Source of the DNA: Methylorubrum rhodesianum
Lineage (GTDB): Bacteria; Pseudomonadota; Alphaproteobacteria; Rhizobiales; Beijerinckiaceae
Assembly (NCBI RefSeq): GCF_014199985.1
Contig: NZ_JACHOS010000027.1
Coordinates: 1 to 50,938, forward strand
Direction of reading: 5' to 3'
Length of the DNA: 50,938 nucleotides
Positions 1-5,598 of the stretch are shown piece after piece (positions within the stretch are counted from its first letter, which is position 1; each line of letters opens with the position of its first letter). Position numbers and translations under genes: made by a program. The notes beneath the pieces were generated by a model. That model ran no database searches, was not told the DNA's origin, and saw nothing but the letters and a program-made list of their open reading frames with translations.

Positions 1-42
1 GGCGAGCACGTCGTTCAGACGGGTGATGAGCGCCCAGATCAT
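1..42 (-). CDS. 5' part of a small leftward phage gene (partial)
   Basis: An ATG at 42-40 overlaps the stop of the preceding leftward gene in the 4-nt ATGA arrangement used throughout this operon. The fourteen visible codons read MIWALITRLNDVLA, a hydrophobic start that could be a membrane segment. The gene runs off the left edge, so its length and function cannot be judged. It is the last visible member of the leftward operon that begins at 862. Confidence 0.45.
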   Translation of the reverse strand, partial: MIWALITRLNDVLA

Positions 43-314
43 GCTGCCTCGCGGGAATCGGTGGTGAGGGAGGGATCGGCGTCGGTCGCCGCGGCGGGAA
101 CGGCGCCAAGGATGCCGGCGAGCGCCTGGGCCTCGCGGGCGAGATCCACGGCCTCATTGACCTGGGAGCGGTCGGCGTTCCCGAGGGCGGCGCCGGCGCG
201 GATGCGGGCGGCCTCGTTCGCAGCGGCTTCGAGCAGGTTGCGCAGAGCGCGCAGCGCGTCGGCCGTCTCGCAGCTGGCGCCGCAGGGATCGGGATGGGTC
301 GCGGCGTCACGCAT
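39..314 (-). CDS. Hypothetical alanine-rich early phage protein
   Basis: This 91-aa protein is not recognised. It is rich in Ala, Glu and Arg over residues 17-70 and is probably mostly helical (for example ALRALRNLLEAAANEAARIR), with no clear motif. It overlaps the upstream gene by 8 nt and the downstream one by 4 nt, so it looks translationally coupled within the leftward early operon. Third codon positions are mostly G/C, which supports real coding. The function is unknown. Confidence 0.6.
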   Translation of the reverse strand: MRDAATHPDPCGASCETADALRALRNLLEAAANEAARIRAGAALGNADRSQVNEAVDLAREAQALAGILGAVPAAATDADPSLTTDSREAA

Positions 315-495
315 GGCGCTCGCTCCGCTGCAGGAGGTCGCGGCCAGCGTCGGAGATCAGGACCTTCGAGCCGCAGCCGTGACCACGAACGCGGATCAGG
401 GCGAGCCGCTGAAGGGCGGCGTACTTGCCCGCAGGGACCCGGCGGCCCTCGGCGATCAACCGCAGCGCGCCGATGGTGTCGATGTAGCGGCCCAT
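307..495 (-). CDS. Small hypothetical protein, possible winged-helix fold
   Basis: This is a 62-aa basic protein beginning MGRYIDTIGALRLIAEG. The pattern of a short helix, then PAGKYAALQRLALIRVRG, then VLISDAGRDLLQRSE resembles a minimal winged-helix domain, where a wing strand precedes a final helix; that is inference from the pattern only. The start could instead be the GTG at 498, which would give a 4-nt overlap with the upstream stop. It lies in the leftward operon. Confidence 0.6.
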   Translation of the reverse strand: MGRYIDTIGALRLIAEGRRVPAGKYAALQRLALIRVRGHGCGSKVLISDAGRDLLQRSERHA

Positions 496-638
496 CACAG
501 CCGCCCCGTGACCACGAGACGGACCAGACGGCCCGCGTCGTAGACGAAGAAGGCGAGGCCGAGCGCGGTGACCGGGGCGCCGAAGCCGAGTGCGGCGAGG
601 GCCTGGAGCGGCGGGAGGCTTTGGAGGAACGCGATCAT
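495..638 (-). CDS. Small single-pass membrane protein
   Basis: This 47-aa ORF (MIAFLQSLPPLQALAALG at the start) has a hydrophobic stretch at residues 12-32 (ALAALGFGAPVTALGLAFFV) followed by positively charged residues. That is the layout of a one-pass inner-membrane protein. Its ATG overlaps the stop of the upstream gene (ATGA at 638-635) and its stop overlaps the next start. Such tiny membrane proteins are common in phage immunity-proximal operons. The role is unknown. Confidence 0.6.
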   Translation of the reverse strand: MIAFLQSLPPLQALAALGFGAPVTALGLAFFVYDAGRLVRLVVTGRL

Positions 639-862
639 CACGCGGCCTCGGCGAAGTGCTGGGCCTCGAAATCGGCGAGCGCGGCGCTCTCCTCCTGGGC
701 CGCGATCAGGTCGCGGTGCTTCAGGTCGGCGATGTGGTCGAGCGCGTCACCATAGGTCTCGATGCTCTCGTAGCCGGGCTCGATGCCGCGGGCCGAAGCG
801 ACGGCGTAGAAGCCGTCGAGCATCGTGATCCAGTATCCGTCGTCGGTGGGGTAGGCGGGCAC
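638..862 (-). CDS. First gene of the leftward early operon, hypothetical
   Basis: This 74-aa acidic protein (VPAYPTDDGYWITMLDGFYA at the start) is not recognised. I chose the GTG at 862-860 because a GGAG lies 6 nt upstream. The reading frame stays open to a GTG at 910, but those extra residues look unlike protein and would overlap the -10 region of the candidate promoter. The gene begins about 30 nt after the predicted start of the operator-controlled leftward transcript, so it should be shut off in a lysogen. Confidence 0.6.
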   Translation of the reverse strand: MPAYPTDDGYWITMLDGFYAVASARGIEPGYESIETYGDALDHIADLKHRDLIAAQEESAALADFEAQHFAEAA

Positions 863-899
863 CTTGCGGCTCCATCGGCTCGGTGAGCGGCGATGGGCG

Positions 900-929
900 T
901 AAGTAAGCACGACTTACGACGCGCGACAA
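900..929 (-). promoter_or_regulatory. Candidate leftward early promoter (PL-like)
   Basis: On the minus strand TTGTCG (929-924) and TACTTA (905-900) are separated by 18 nt, which fits a sigma70-type promoter firing into the operon that starts at 862. The operator at 904-916 fills the end of the spacer and touches the -10 element. The rightward promoter at 2113-2142 has the same geometry, which strengthens both calls. Confidence 0.55.
904..916. promoter_or_regulatory. Repressor operator copy 1 (TAAG-N5-CTTA)
   Basis: The sequence is TAAGCACGACTTA: two TAAG half-sites in inverted orientation, 13 bp overall. Read leftward it becomes TAAGTCGTGCTTA, one base from copy 4 at 2126-2138. It is one of four such sites, all found in the two divergent control regions beside the repressor gene. 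I infer it is bound by the CI-like repressor and/or the Cro-like protein. Confidence 0.6.
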
Positions 930-939
930 GCGATTTCTG

Positions 940-952
940 TAAGTGCCACTTA
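940..952. promoter_or_regulatory. Repressor operator copy 2 (TAAG-N5-CTTA)
   Basis: The sequence is TAAGTGCCACTTA, the most symmetric of the four copies, with 6-bp arms around a single central base. Its centre is 36 bp from that of copy 1, which would allow cooperative binding on one DNA face. I see no convincing promoter overlapping it. Confidence 0.55.
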
Positions 953-985
953 TTTTGACCCGCGCGTGCGGCGGGCCGACAAGCC

Positions 986-1004
986 TGTGGAAATGTGTGG
1001 ATAG
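986..1004. promoter_or_regulatory. Two DnaA-box-like sequences
   Basis: TGTGGAAAT and TGTGGATAG lie 1 nt apart (986-994 and 996-1004). Read on the minus strand they are near matches to the DnaA box TTATCCACA. They sit 75-95 bp upstream of the SOS-controlled gene at 1080. Two imperfect boxes do not make an origin. They may tie this promoter to replication status, or be chance. Confidence 0.3.
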
Positions 1005-1053
1005 ACGAAATGTGCCTGGACTCTTGGAGCGGCTACGGCTTGGATTGGAATTA

Positions 1054-1068
1054 GAACGAAAAGAGAAC
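1054..1068. promoter_or_regulatory. LexA (SOS) box, alphaproteobacterial type
   Basis: GAAC (1054-1057), 7 nt, then GAAC (1065-1068) is the exact reverse complement of the direct-repeat SOS box GTTC-N7-GTTC known from alphaproteobacteria. It ends 11 bp before the ATG at 1080, where LexA would block transcription. The same box occurs before umuD in this window at 49496-49510. Confidence 0.8.
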
Positions 1069-1079
1069 AAAGGTGAGGC

Positions 1080-1325
1080 ATGACGGACCGGACGGGCTTT
1101 GTCGGACTGCTCAGTCTTAGCGTGTACTGCGAAAACTGCGGTCGAACTCGGCGCCTAAATCGCCTTCAGATCAGAAACATGGCCGGAGATAATATCAATT
1201 CCGTCGAACAACTGGCGCACAAACTTAAATGCAGGGCTTGTGATGAGCAGGGAAAAATGAGCAAAAATATTAGCATCCGGCCAAATTATAAGGGCCCAGA
1301 GGCTGGGAGCATTATGGCATCATGA
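1080..1325 (+). CDS. SOS-controlled zinc-ribbon protein, candidate antirepressor
   Basis: This 81-aa protein has two CxxC knuckles (CENC near residue 17 and CRAC near residue 52), which suggests one zinc ribbon. An AGGTGAGG ribosome site precedes the ATG. The codons are more AT-rich than those of the flanking genes. It converges on the repressor gene and the two overlap by 6 nt at their stops, so strong transcription of one is antisense to the other. With a LexA box at the start, its placement resembles the SOS-induced antirepressor Tum of coliphage 186. That role is inference from position and regulation; the sequence matches no family I can name. Confidence 0.7.
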   Translation: MTDRTGFVGLLSLSVYCENCGRTRRLNRLQIRNMAGDNINSVEQLAHKLKCRACDEQGKMSKNISIRPNYKGPEAGSIMAS

Positions 1326-2066
1326 GATGCCGAGTAGTTCTTCTACTGGCACTACTCTGAAAACACGCTTTACTTGATCTAGATCGAACTCAATATCACA
1401 GGGCGGATTAAACTGCTCGACAATGTATCGTGTCGGTGTCCGTGCCTTTAGACGCTTCAGATAAGCGTTTCCGGGCTCACCGTCTTCGGTGGGCCACATC
1501 TCAATCACTACGTCGTCCCCTATCATCGGCTTGCGATGTGGGTTGATGTAGATCAGCGCGCCGTCGCGCCATGCTGGGTACATGCTGTCGTTTGTCACCC
1601 GCAGGGCAAATACATCTTTCGTTTTCAGTAGCCCGTGTGGACGCAGAGCCCGGTCTATTTCCTGGCCGTTGAGTCTGAAATCTGCATCATCTCCTCCGAC
1701 TGCGGTGCCCCATACTGGAACGTCTAGCGCATATCCACGAACCGCATCGAATGGCGGGGCATCCGGTGCTGCTCCGATGTTTTGCTGGACCTTCTGTGCG
1801 ATCCGCGCGACTACATCAACGATTGCCGGGCGAGTCGCGGACGTCCCTTCTAGGGCCCGACCTGTTGCCAACCTCAATAGGTCGTCCACTGGCACGTCGA
1901 CCATTTCTGCGACTCGGCGCAGGTTTGCGAAGGTGGGCTCGGTTCTTCCGGCCTCCCATTGCGAGACCGCTGGCCCTTTCACGTCGCACGCATCCGCGAT
2001 TGCTTTGACCGTAAGGCCCTTCGCTACTCGCGCCGCTCTGAGGGCTTGGCCCAGCTCTATGCTCAT
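1320..2066 (-). CDS. CI-like phage repressor, XRE HTH plus S24 peptidase domain
   Basis: This 248-aa protein has an N-terminal HTH_XRE (residues 5-65, recognition region VKGPAVSQWEAGRTEP) and a C-terminal LexA/CI-type S24 domain (about 115-245). The dyad residues are visible: Ser161 in TNDSMYP and Lys204 in AYLKRL. Where cleavable repressors carry Ala-Gly, this one reads VWGTAVGG with Ala122 and Gly124 not adjacent, so ordinary RecA-stimulated self-cleavage may be lost. It should hold the lysogenic state by binding the TAAG-N5-CTTA operators on both sides of its gene. Confidence 0.9.
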   Translation of the reverse strand: MSIELGQALRAARVAKGLTVKAIADACDVKGPAVSQWEAGRTEPTFANLRRVAEMVDVPVDDLLRLATGRALEGTSATRPAIVDVVARIAQKVQQNIGAAPDAPPFDAVRGYALDVPVWGTAVGGDDADFRLNGQEIDRALRPHGLLKTKDVFALRVTNDSMYPAWRDGALIYINPHRKPMIGDDVVIEMWPTEDGEPGNAYLKRLKARTPTRYIVEQFNPPCDIEFDLDQVKRVFRVVPVEELLGIS

Positions 2067-2077
2067 GGAGCCCGTGT

Positions 2078-2090
2078 TAAGCAGGTCTTA
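2078..2090. promoter_or_regulatory. Repressor operator copy 3 (TAAG-N5-CTTA)
   Basis: The sequence is TAAGCAGGTCTTA, 11 bp upstream of the repressor start codon. Its centre is 48 bp from that of copy 4. Lying closest to the repressor gene, it is a natural site for repressor autoregulation; this is inferred from position. Confidence 0.6.
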
Positions 2091-2112
2091 CAGATAGGAA
2101 AAGCGGACCATC

Positions 2113-2142
2113 TTGCGTTCGTTCGTAAGTGGTGCTTATGAT
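2113..2142 (+). promoter_or_regulatory. Rightward early promoter with embedded operator (PR-like)
   Basis: TTGCGT (2113-2118) and TATGAT (2137-2142) are 18 nt apart, and the operator TAAGTGGTGCTTA fills the spacer up to the -10 element. Transcription should start near 2149-2150, which is the ATG of the Cro-like gene, so the message would be leaderless or nearly so. Spacing and operator position match the leftward promoter at 900-929. Confidence 0.6.
2126..2138. promoter_or_regulatory. Repressor operator copy 4 (TAAG-N5-CTTA)
   Basis: The sequence is TAAGTGGTGCTTA, lying between the -35 and -10 elements of the rightward promoter, where a bound protein would exclude RNA polymerase. Read on the opposite strand, copy 1 differs from it at one base. 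Confidence 0.6.
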
Positions 2143-2149
2143 AAGCGCC

Positions 2150-2446
2150 ATGAGCGAAGCGGCACTTAAGATGGCGGTCGAGAGGGCGGATGGACCCGCC
2201 GCGCTCGGCCGCGCCCTCAAAATCTCTTCCGCAGCGATAAGCCAGTGGAAGAAGGTGCCTGCGCTTCGTGTGCTCGATGTCGAGCGCATCACTGGCGTCC
2301 CGCGCCATGAGTTGCGCCCCGACATATATCCGCCGCCTGACGGGGCGGCCTCGGAGCAGGAGACCGATGGCGAGCGGGCCAAGCCGCTGCGCTGCATGTC
2401 AGCGCATGGGGCGGCCGGCTTTGCTACCGAAGGCCAATCTCGATGA
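2150..2446 (+). CDS. Cro/YdaS-like DNA-binding protein
   Basis: This 98-aa protein starts with a compact helix-turn-helix (AVERADGPAALGRALKIS, then SAAISQWKKVPA, then VERITGVPRHELRPDIYP). That is the pattern of YdaS/Cro proteins encoded opposite a CI-type repressor. Residues 66-98 look disordered. Upstream in-frame starts exist at 2129 and 2138, but they lie inside the operator and -10 element; ATG 2150 matches the predicted transcript start and lacks a clear ribosome site, consistent with leaderless translation. It probably acts as the lytic-side repressor of the CI gene. Confidence 0.8.
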   Translation: MSEAALKMAVERADGPAALGRALKISSAAISQWKKVPALRVLDVERITGVPRHELRPDIYPPPDGAASEQETDGERAKPLRCMSAHGAAGFATEGQSR

Positions 2447-2681
2447 TCTCGTCGAGCCGCGCCTTCGCCTTGGTCCGGACGATGCGGTCGTGGCCGGGCG
2501 CGACGAGGAACGTCGCCTCGTCCATCGCCGAGTGCCCGTCCTCTTTCCACCAGGCGCGCACGTCGGCCGGGTTCTTCCCGCTCTCCCTGGTGAGCGCGGC
2601 GATGCGCCGGAGCGCCATCAGCAACACCTGCTGCTGTGCGGCCTGCTCGGCGATGATGTCGTCGAAGTCCTCTGGACGCAC
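2424..2681 (-). CDS. Hypothetical acidic early protein on the opposite strand
   Basis: This 85-aa protein begins VRPEDFDDIIAEQAAQQQVL at a GTG preceded by GGAG. Most third codon positions are G or C, so it is probably real although it lies antisense within the rightward early region and overlaps the Cro-like gene's 3' end by 23 nt. It looks helical (residues 5-33 and 50-85). It could be a small regulator or partner protein; no family is recognised. Confidence 0.6.
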   Translation of the reverse strand: MRPEDFDDIIAEQAAQQQVLLMALRRIAALTRESGKNPADVRAWWKEDGHSAMDEATFLVAPGHDRIVRTKAKARLDEIIEIGLR

Positions 2682-2812
2682 GGTCGGCTCCGCCCATCGC
2701 TCTCGGGCGATGATAGCCGGGCTCGTTCGGTGCTGCGCCCGCGGCGGCCGCGCTCTTCTGGCTTCCGCCCTGCGCGTGCGGGGTAGATCGCTCGTCGTGG
2801 AGCGCGCCTGAC

Positions 2813-2962
2813 ATGGCCGCGCTCGCTGCCCTCACCCTCGGCGTCTGCGCTGCAGCCGGCTTCGCTCGCGCTGCACTGCGCGGGTCGCCCTCGGCGCTCG
2901 CTGTCGGCGTGGTCGATGCGGCGGCAGGCGCCTTGTGCTGGCTTGCTTGGTGGCTGCCATGA
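2813..2962 (+). CDS. Tiny membrane protein
   Basis: A 49-codon ORF starting MAALAALTLGVCAAAGFARA has two hydrophobic stretches (residues 2-20 and 28-48, the latter ending CWLAWWLP), consistent with a two-pass or hairpin inner-membrane peptide. Its stop overlaps the next ATG (ATGA at 2959-2962), the coupling style of the whole operon. The function is unknown. Confidence 0.5.
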   Translation: MAALAALTLGVCAAAGFARAALRGSPSALAVGVVDAAAGALCWLAWWLP

Positions 2963-3447
2963 GCGCCGCCCTCCCCTTTTCCAGATCGGGCGGCTTCGGC
3001 CTCCCGTGCGCGGTGGGTGCGCCGATGCCCCCCGGTCCCCCCCGCGCTCCCCTTTCGAACCGCGCCGGATTTCGCCGGCCGGTCGGGTCCGTCGTCACTG
3101 TTTCGGACGTCGGCGGACCCGTCCCTCATTCGCGCCGTTCCCGCGGCGCGTCCGTAGCCCCTGGTGGGCGTTTCCTCCCAAGTGACTGCCGGGGCCTTCG
3201 GGCTCCGGCCCTTTCGAATTCCCATCGCCCCGGTCGAGCGCGTCGCTGCGCTCCCGACGGCGAGCGCGACGGTCGTGCGCCGGTCCCCACCGGCAGCGCG
3301 ATCGTCGCGTCTCTTCCCGCGGCGGCTCTCGGCTCCCCAGCCGTCGGCCGCCTCTTCTACCCGCGCGTCCGCCTGCGCCGCCAAGCTCTGAGCGGTCGCG
3401 CCCCTGTGTGCCTTGCGTCCCCTGTCCGCCTGACCGGGAACCCCTGA
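2959..3447 (+). CDS. Pro/Arg/Ala-rich hypothetical protein (weak call)
   Basis: This 162-aa frame is open between two well-placed neighbours: it starts in an ATGA overlap and ends one base before the next possible ATG at 3449. The product (MSAALPFSRSGGFGLPCAVG at the start) is low in complexity, rich in Pro, Arg and Ser, and would be disordered. Composition alone does not separate it from chance in GC-rich DNA. No other frame in 2963-3448 is better. Confidence 0.35.
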   Translation: MSAALPFSRSGGFGLPCAVGAPMPPGPPRAPLSNRAGFRRPVGSVVTVSDVGGPVPHSRRSRGASVAPGGRFLPSDCRGLRAPALSNSHRPGRARRCAPDGERDGRAPVPTGSAIVASLPAAALGSPAVGRLFYPRVRLRRQALSGRAPVCLASPVRLTGNP

Positions 3448-3491
3448 GATGTCTGCGGCGTCCTTCACCTCCACTTTCCTCGACACCTCAC

Positions 3492-3514
3492 CCCCGATGC
3501 ACACAGCATCGGGG
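3492..3514. promoter_or_regulatory. Perfect inverted repeat covering a ribosome site
   Basis: CCCCGATGC (3492-3500), a 5-nt loop, then GCATCGGGG (3506-3514) form a perfect 9-bp stem. The right arm runs into GGGGAAGG (3511-3518), the likely Shine-Dalgarno of the gene at 3521, so the RNA hairpin would hide it. As DNA it could instead be an operator. No T-tract follows, so a terminator is unlikely. Confidence 0.55.
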
Positions 3515-3520
3515 AAGGAC

Positions 3521-3880
3521 ATGGGAAAGTCTGGACAAGAACAGGGAAAGTTTGGGCGTAGTCATGCCCGAACATTCGCAGAACGTGTTGCAGCGTTCCT
3601 TCGGGCTCAGCACCCGCTGAAGACGCCCCAGTGCGTCGAGGCCGAGACCGGCATCCCGGCTGGCACGGTCCGCAAGTGGCTGGAGCAGGGCAACGTCCCG
3701 AGCGGCGAGGCCATGCTGGCGCTCTCGAAGCGATACGAGGCGCCGTTCCTCTGCGCCGCCTACCCGGACGACGAAGACGCCTGGTTCTTCGAGGTCGCCC
3801 GCCAGCAGGAGCAGGCCCGCCTCGAGGCGCAGGCCGCCACGATCCGTCAGCAACTCGCAGCCGTGATGGGGGGCCGATGA
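3521..3880 (+). CDS. HTH-containing phage regulator
   Basis: The product is 119 aa from ATG 3521; an ATG at 3449 would add 24 residues, but only 3521 has a ribosome site directly before it. After a basic N-terminus (MGKSGQEQGKFGRSHAR) comes an HTH-like region (VEAETGIPAGTVRKWLEQGN) followed by a coiled-coil-like tail (ARQQEQARLEAQAATIRQQL). This is the layout of a small DNA-binding regulator. Position near the start of the early operon would suit a CII-like or early activator role, which is inference. Confidence 0.65.
   Translation: MGKSGQEQGKFGRSHARTFAERVAAFLRAQHPLKTPQCVEAETGIPAGTVRKWLEQGNVPSGEAMLALSKRYEAPFLCAAYPDDEDAWFFEVARQQEQARLEAQAATIRQQLAAVMGGR
3523..3551. repeat. GGGAAAGT direct repeats, 21-bp spacing
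   Basis: GGGAAAGT occurs at 3523-3530 and 3544-3551, each followed by a TTGG-like or CTGG sequence. The 21-bp period equals two DNA turns, so the copies face the same side of the helix. They lie inside the first codons of the HTH gene and could be its own binding sites. A simple lysine-glycine coding repeat is the alternative. Confidence 0.3.
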
Positions 3881-4089
3881 GCGGTGCCGTCTACGTCCTT
3901 CTGATCACGGGCCAGTGGCTGCTCCGGAAGGCCTCCCTCCCCTTCCTGCTCATCGGTTGGATCGCAACCCCGATCCTCGCGGCGGCCGCGCACCTCGACG
4001 TCATCCGCCGCCGGCACCGCCCGCCGGAATGGCTGCTGCGGCTTTGGCCGCGCTGGCGCCCGTCGAGCACTACCCAACCCCCGCGCTGA
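3877..4089 (+). CDS. Small membrane protein
   Basis: This 70-aa protein has a strongly hydrophobic segment at residues 4-40 (VYVLLITGQWLL, then LPFLLIGWIATPILAAAA) followed by a basic tail rich in Arg and Trp. It likely has one or two membrane passes with a cytoplasmic C-terminus. Its ATG overlaps the stop of the HTH gene (ATGA at 3877-3880). The function is unknown. Confidence 0.6.
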   Translation: MSGAVYVLLITGQWLLRKASLPFLLIGWIATPILAAAAHLDVIRRRHRPPEWLLRLWPRWRPSSTTQPPR

Positions 4090-4099
4090 GGAGACGCGC

Positions 4100-4420
4100 A
4101 TGTCCGCCTTCGCCACCATGGACGACGCCAGTCTCGCCGCGACGATCTCCGCCATGCGGGACGGGATCGCGGACGGGAACACGCCGCTGCGCGACAGCCC
4201 GATGCCGGCGTTCCAGGCGCGGCTCCGGCGGCGCCGGCTCGCGCTCGGCTACCTGGAGAAGGCGGAGGAGGCGCTCCGCTTCGGCGGCGAGACGCCCCTG
4301 CCGAACACCGATCTGCCGGCGGTCGACGAGCCTCGGGTGCCGCGCCGTCCGCCCCTCGGCGGCGATCCGATGCGCCCGCTCGACGGCAGCCGCCTGCCGT
4401 CCGGTCGCTACCACCCCTGA
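4100..4420 (+). CDS. Hypothetical early phage protein
   Basis: This 106-aa protein begins MSAFATMDDASLAATISAMR. The first 60 residues look helical and carry a basic patch (QARLRRRRLALGYLEKAEEA). The last 45 are rich in Pro, Gly and Arg and probably disordered. It is the final gene before an inverted repeat. No family is recognised. Confidence 0.6.
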   Translation: MSAFATMDDASLAATISAMRDGIADGNTPLRDSPMPAFQARLRRRRLALGYLEKAEEALRFGGETPLPNTDLPAVDEPRVPRRPPLGGDPMRPLDGSRLPSGRYHP

Positions 4421-4427
4421 AACGCAA

Positions 4428-4468
4428 ACCGCCCGGCTCCCCATCCGCGAAGCGGGAAACCGGGCGGT
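4428..4468. repeat. Intergenic inverted repeat with 9-bp arms
   Basis: ACCGCCCGG (4428-4436) and CCGGGCGGT (4460-4468) are perfect inverted arms 23 nt apart, in the only sizeable gap (88 bp) of this part of the operon. No T-run follows, so it is either a Rho-assisted or processing hairpin that divides the early transcript, or a protein-binding site. Confidence 0.45.
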
Positions 4469-4508
4469 CAACGAGGTCGGGCGCTGTGCCCGTCATTTGG
4501 AGAGAGCC

Positions 4509-5024
4509 ATGGAAGCCACAACTTCTTCGTTCGCGCAAGAAGAGCGTGAACTTGCCGCCGACACACTGCGCGGTGACGTGCGCGATGCACTGCTCACCCA
4601 CATCCGGGATCTGGAGAAGCCGTTCTCGCTCCTGTCCGAGACCCGGCAGCGCGACATCATCGAGGCGATCGACCGCACGGCGCAGCACGTCGTCCGCGGA
4701 AGCGTCGAGATCATCGCGAACCAGGGCTTCCCGGCGATCGACGTGCGCGTCAGCAGTAAGGGCAAGTGGGGCGACGGTTCGATCGAACTGACCGTCGGCG
4801 CGGCCTTCAGCCAGTCGAACGCGACCAAGATCAGCGAGCACGGGGCCGGCGCGGCCGTCCTCGTCCTGGCTGAGCCGGGCGAGTTCTTCGGCGAGCGCCG
4901 CGCCGCACGTCCCGATCCCGATCAGCGCCGCATGGATCTCGGCGCTGACGAGGACGAGGCCCAGACCGAATCCGCCCCGCGTAGCCGGAACCGCCGGCAC
5001 ATCCGCGAGACGGAGGCCGCCTGA
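4509..5024 (+). CDS. Hypothetical early protein with possible recombination context
   Basis: This 171-aa protein starts at the ATG following a GGAGAG site. Residues 1-120 look like a folded alpha/beta domain (ETRQRDIIEAIDRTAQHVVR, then IDVRVSSKGKWGDGSIELT). The final 40 are charged and probably disordered. It lies directly before a PD-(D/E)XK nuclease with only a 2-nt gap, so a role in phage DNA metabolism is plausible. I do not recognise the family. Confidence 0.65.
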   Translation: MEATTSSFAQEERELAADTLRGDVRDALLTHIRDLEKPFSLLSETRQRDIIEAIDRTAQHVVRGSVEIIANQGFPAIDVRVSSKGKWGDGSIELTVGAAFSQSNATKISEHGAGAAVLVLAEPGEFFGERRAARPDPDQRRMDLGADEDEAQTESAPRSRNRRHIRETEAA

Positions 5025-5026
5025 CC

Positions 5027-5404
5027 ATGAACGCCCCCGTTCCATCCCGCCGGGTCGGTCCGGGGGCGTCCGTGCTCGCACTCGGTCGCCTCAAGGCCGG
5101 GGCGATGAACAAGACCGAGACGGCCTACAGCGGCCATCTCGAAGGCCTGCGCCGCGCTGGCACGGTCGCGTGGTTCATGTTCGAGGCGGTGAAGCTCCGG
5201 CTCGCCGACAACACGTTCTACTCGCCCGACTTCGCCGTGATGCGCGCCGACGGCGCGATCGAGATGCACGAGGTCAAGGGCCACTGGTCCGACGACGCCC
5301 GCGTGAAGATCAAGGTCGCGGCCAGCCTCTTTCCGTTCCGCTTTGTCGCGATCCGCGCCCTGCCGAAGAGCAAGGGCGGCGGCTGGGAGGTGGAGGAGTT
5401 CTGA
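5027..5404 (+). CDS. PD-(D/E)XK endonuclease, DUF1064-like (resolvase type)
   Basis: This 125-aa protein has the PD-(D/E)XK nuclease layout: a helix with Glu in NKTETAYSGHLE, then YSPDFAVMRADG supplying the Asp, then EMHEVKGHW supplying the E-x-K pair, then VKIKVAASLFPF. Phage proteins of this kind cut branched DNA such as Holliday junctions before packaging. ATG 5027 is used, although an internal ATG (AMNKTE) sits close to the conserved core and could be the true start. The stop overlaps the next ATG. Confidence 0.75.
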   Translation: MNAPVPSRRVGPGASVLALGRLKAGAMNKTETAYSGHLEGLRRAGTVAWFMFEAVKLRLADNTFYSPDFAVMRADGAIEMHEVKGHWSDDARVKIKVAASLFPFRFVAIRALPKSKGGGWEVEEF

Positions 5405-5598
5405 TGCTCTGGATCCTCCGCAACTTCGGGCGCGAGATCTTCCGCGGCTCCTATCAGGGCGCGATCGAGACGGCTGAGCGGATGCTCGCGTGCGAGCGCT
5501 CCTTCCATGCCGACGGCACCGAGCGGACGCCGCGCCTGGAGCGCGGCTTCAGCCTCGTTCCCGCGCGCTCGCGCGCCTCCGAGAGGGCCGCGGCATGA
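5404..5598 (+). CDS. Small hypothetical protein
   Basis: This 64-aa ORF starts MLWILRNFGREIFRGSYQGA. It is basic, with an aromatic N-terminus and a C-terminal Arg/Ser/Ala tail. Both ends overlap their neighbours by 1 and 4 nt. It is probably translated by coupling with the nuclease gene. The function is unknown. Confidence 0.55.
   Translation: MLWILRNFGREIFRGSYQGAIETAERMLACERSFHADGTERTPRLERGFSLVPARSRASERAAA

Noticed and set aside
638..910. GTG 910 as start of the leftward gene
   Set aside because: It lies within the operator and -10 region of the candidate promoter, and the added residues are unlike the rest. GTG 862 has a ribosome site.
986..1004. Replication origin at the DnaA-like boxes
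   Set aside because: Only two imperfect boxes, no iterons, no AT-rich unwinding region, and the replication genes are 6 kb away.
2077..3522. 481-codon open frame on the minus strand
   Set aside because: It runs across the repressor control region and several better-supported genes, and its product is Arg/Ala/Ser-rich and repetitive, typical of an antisense shadow in GC-rich DNA.
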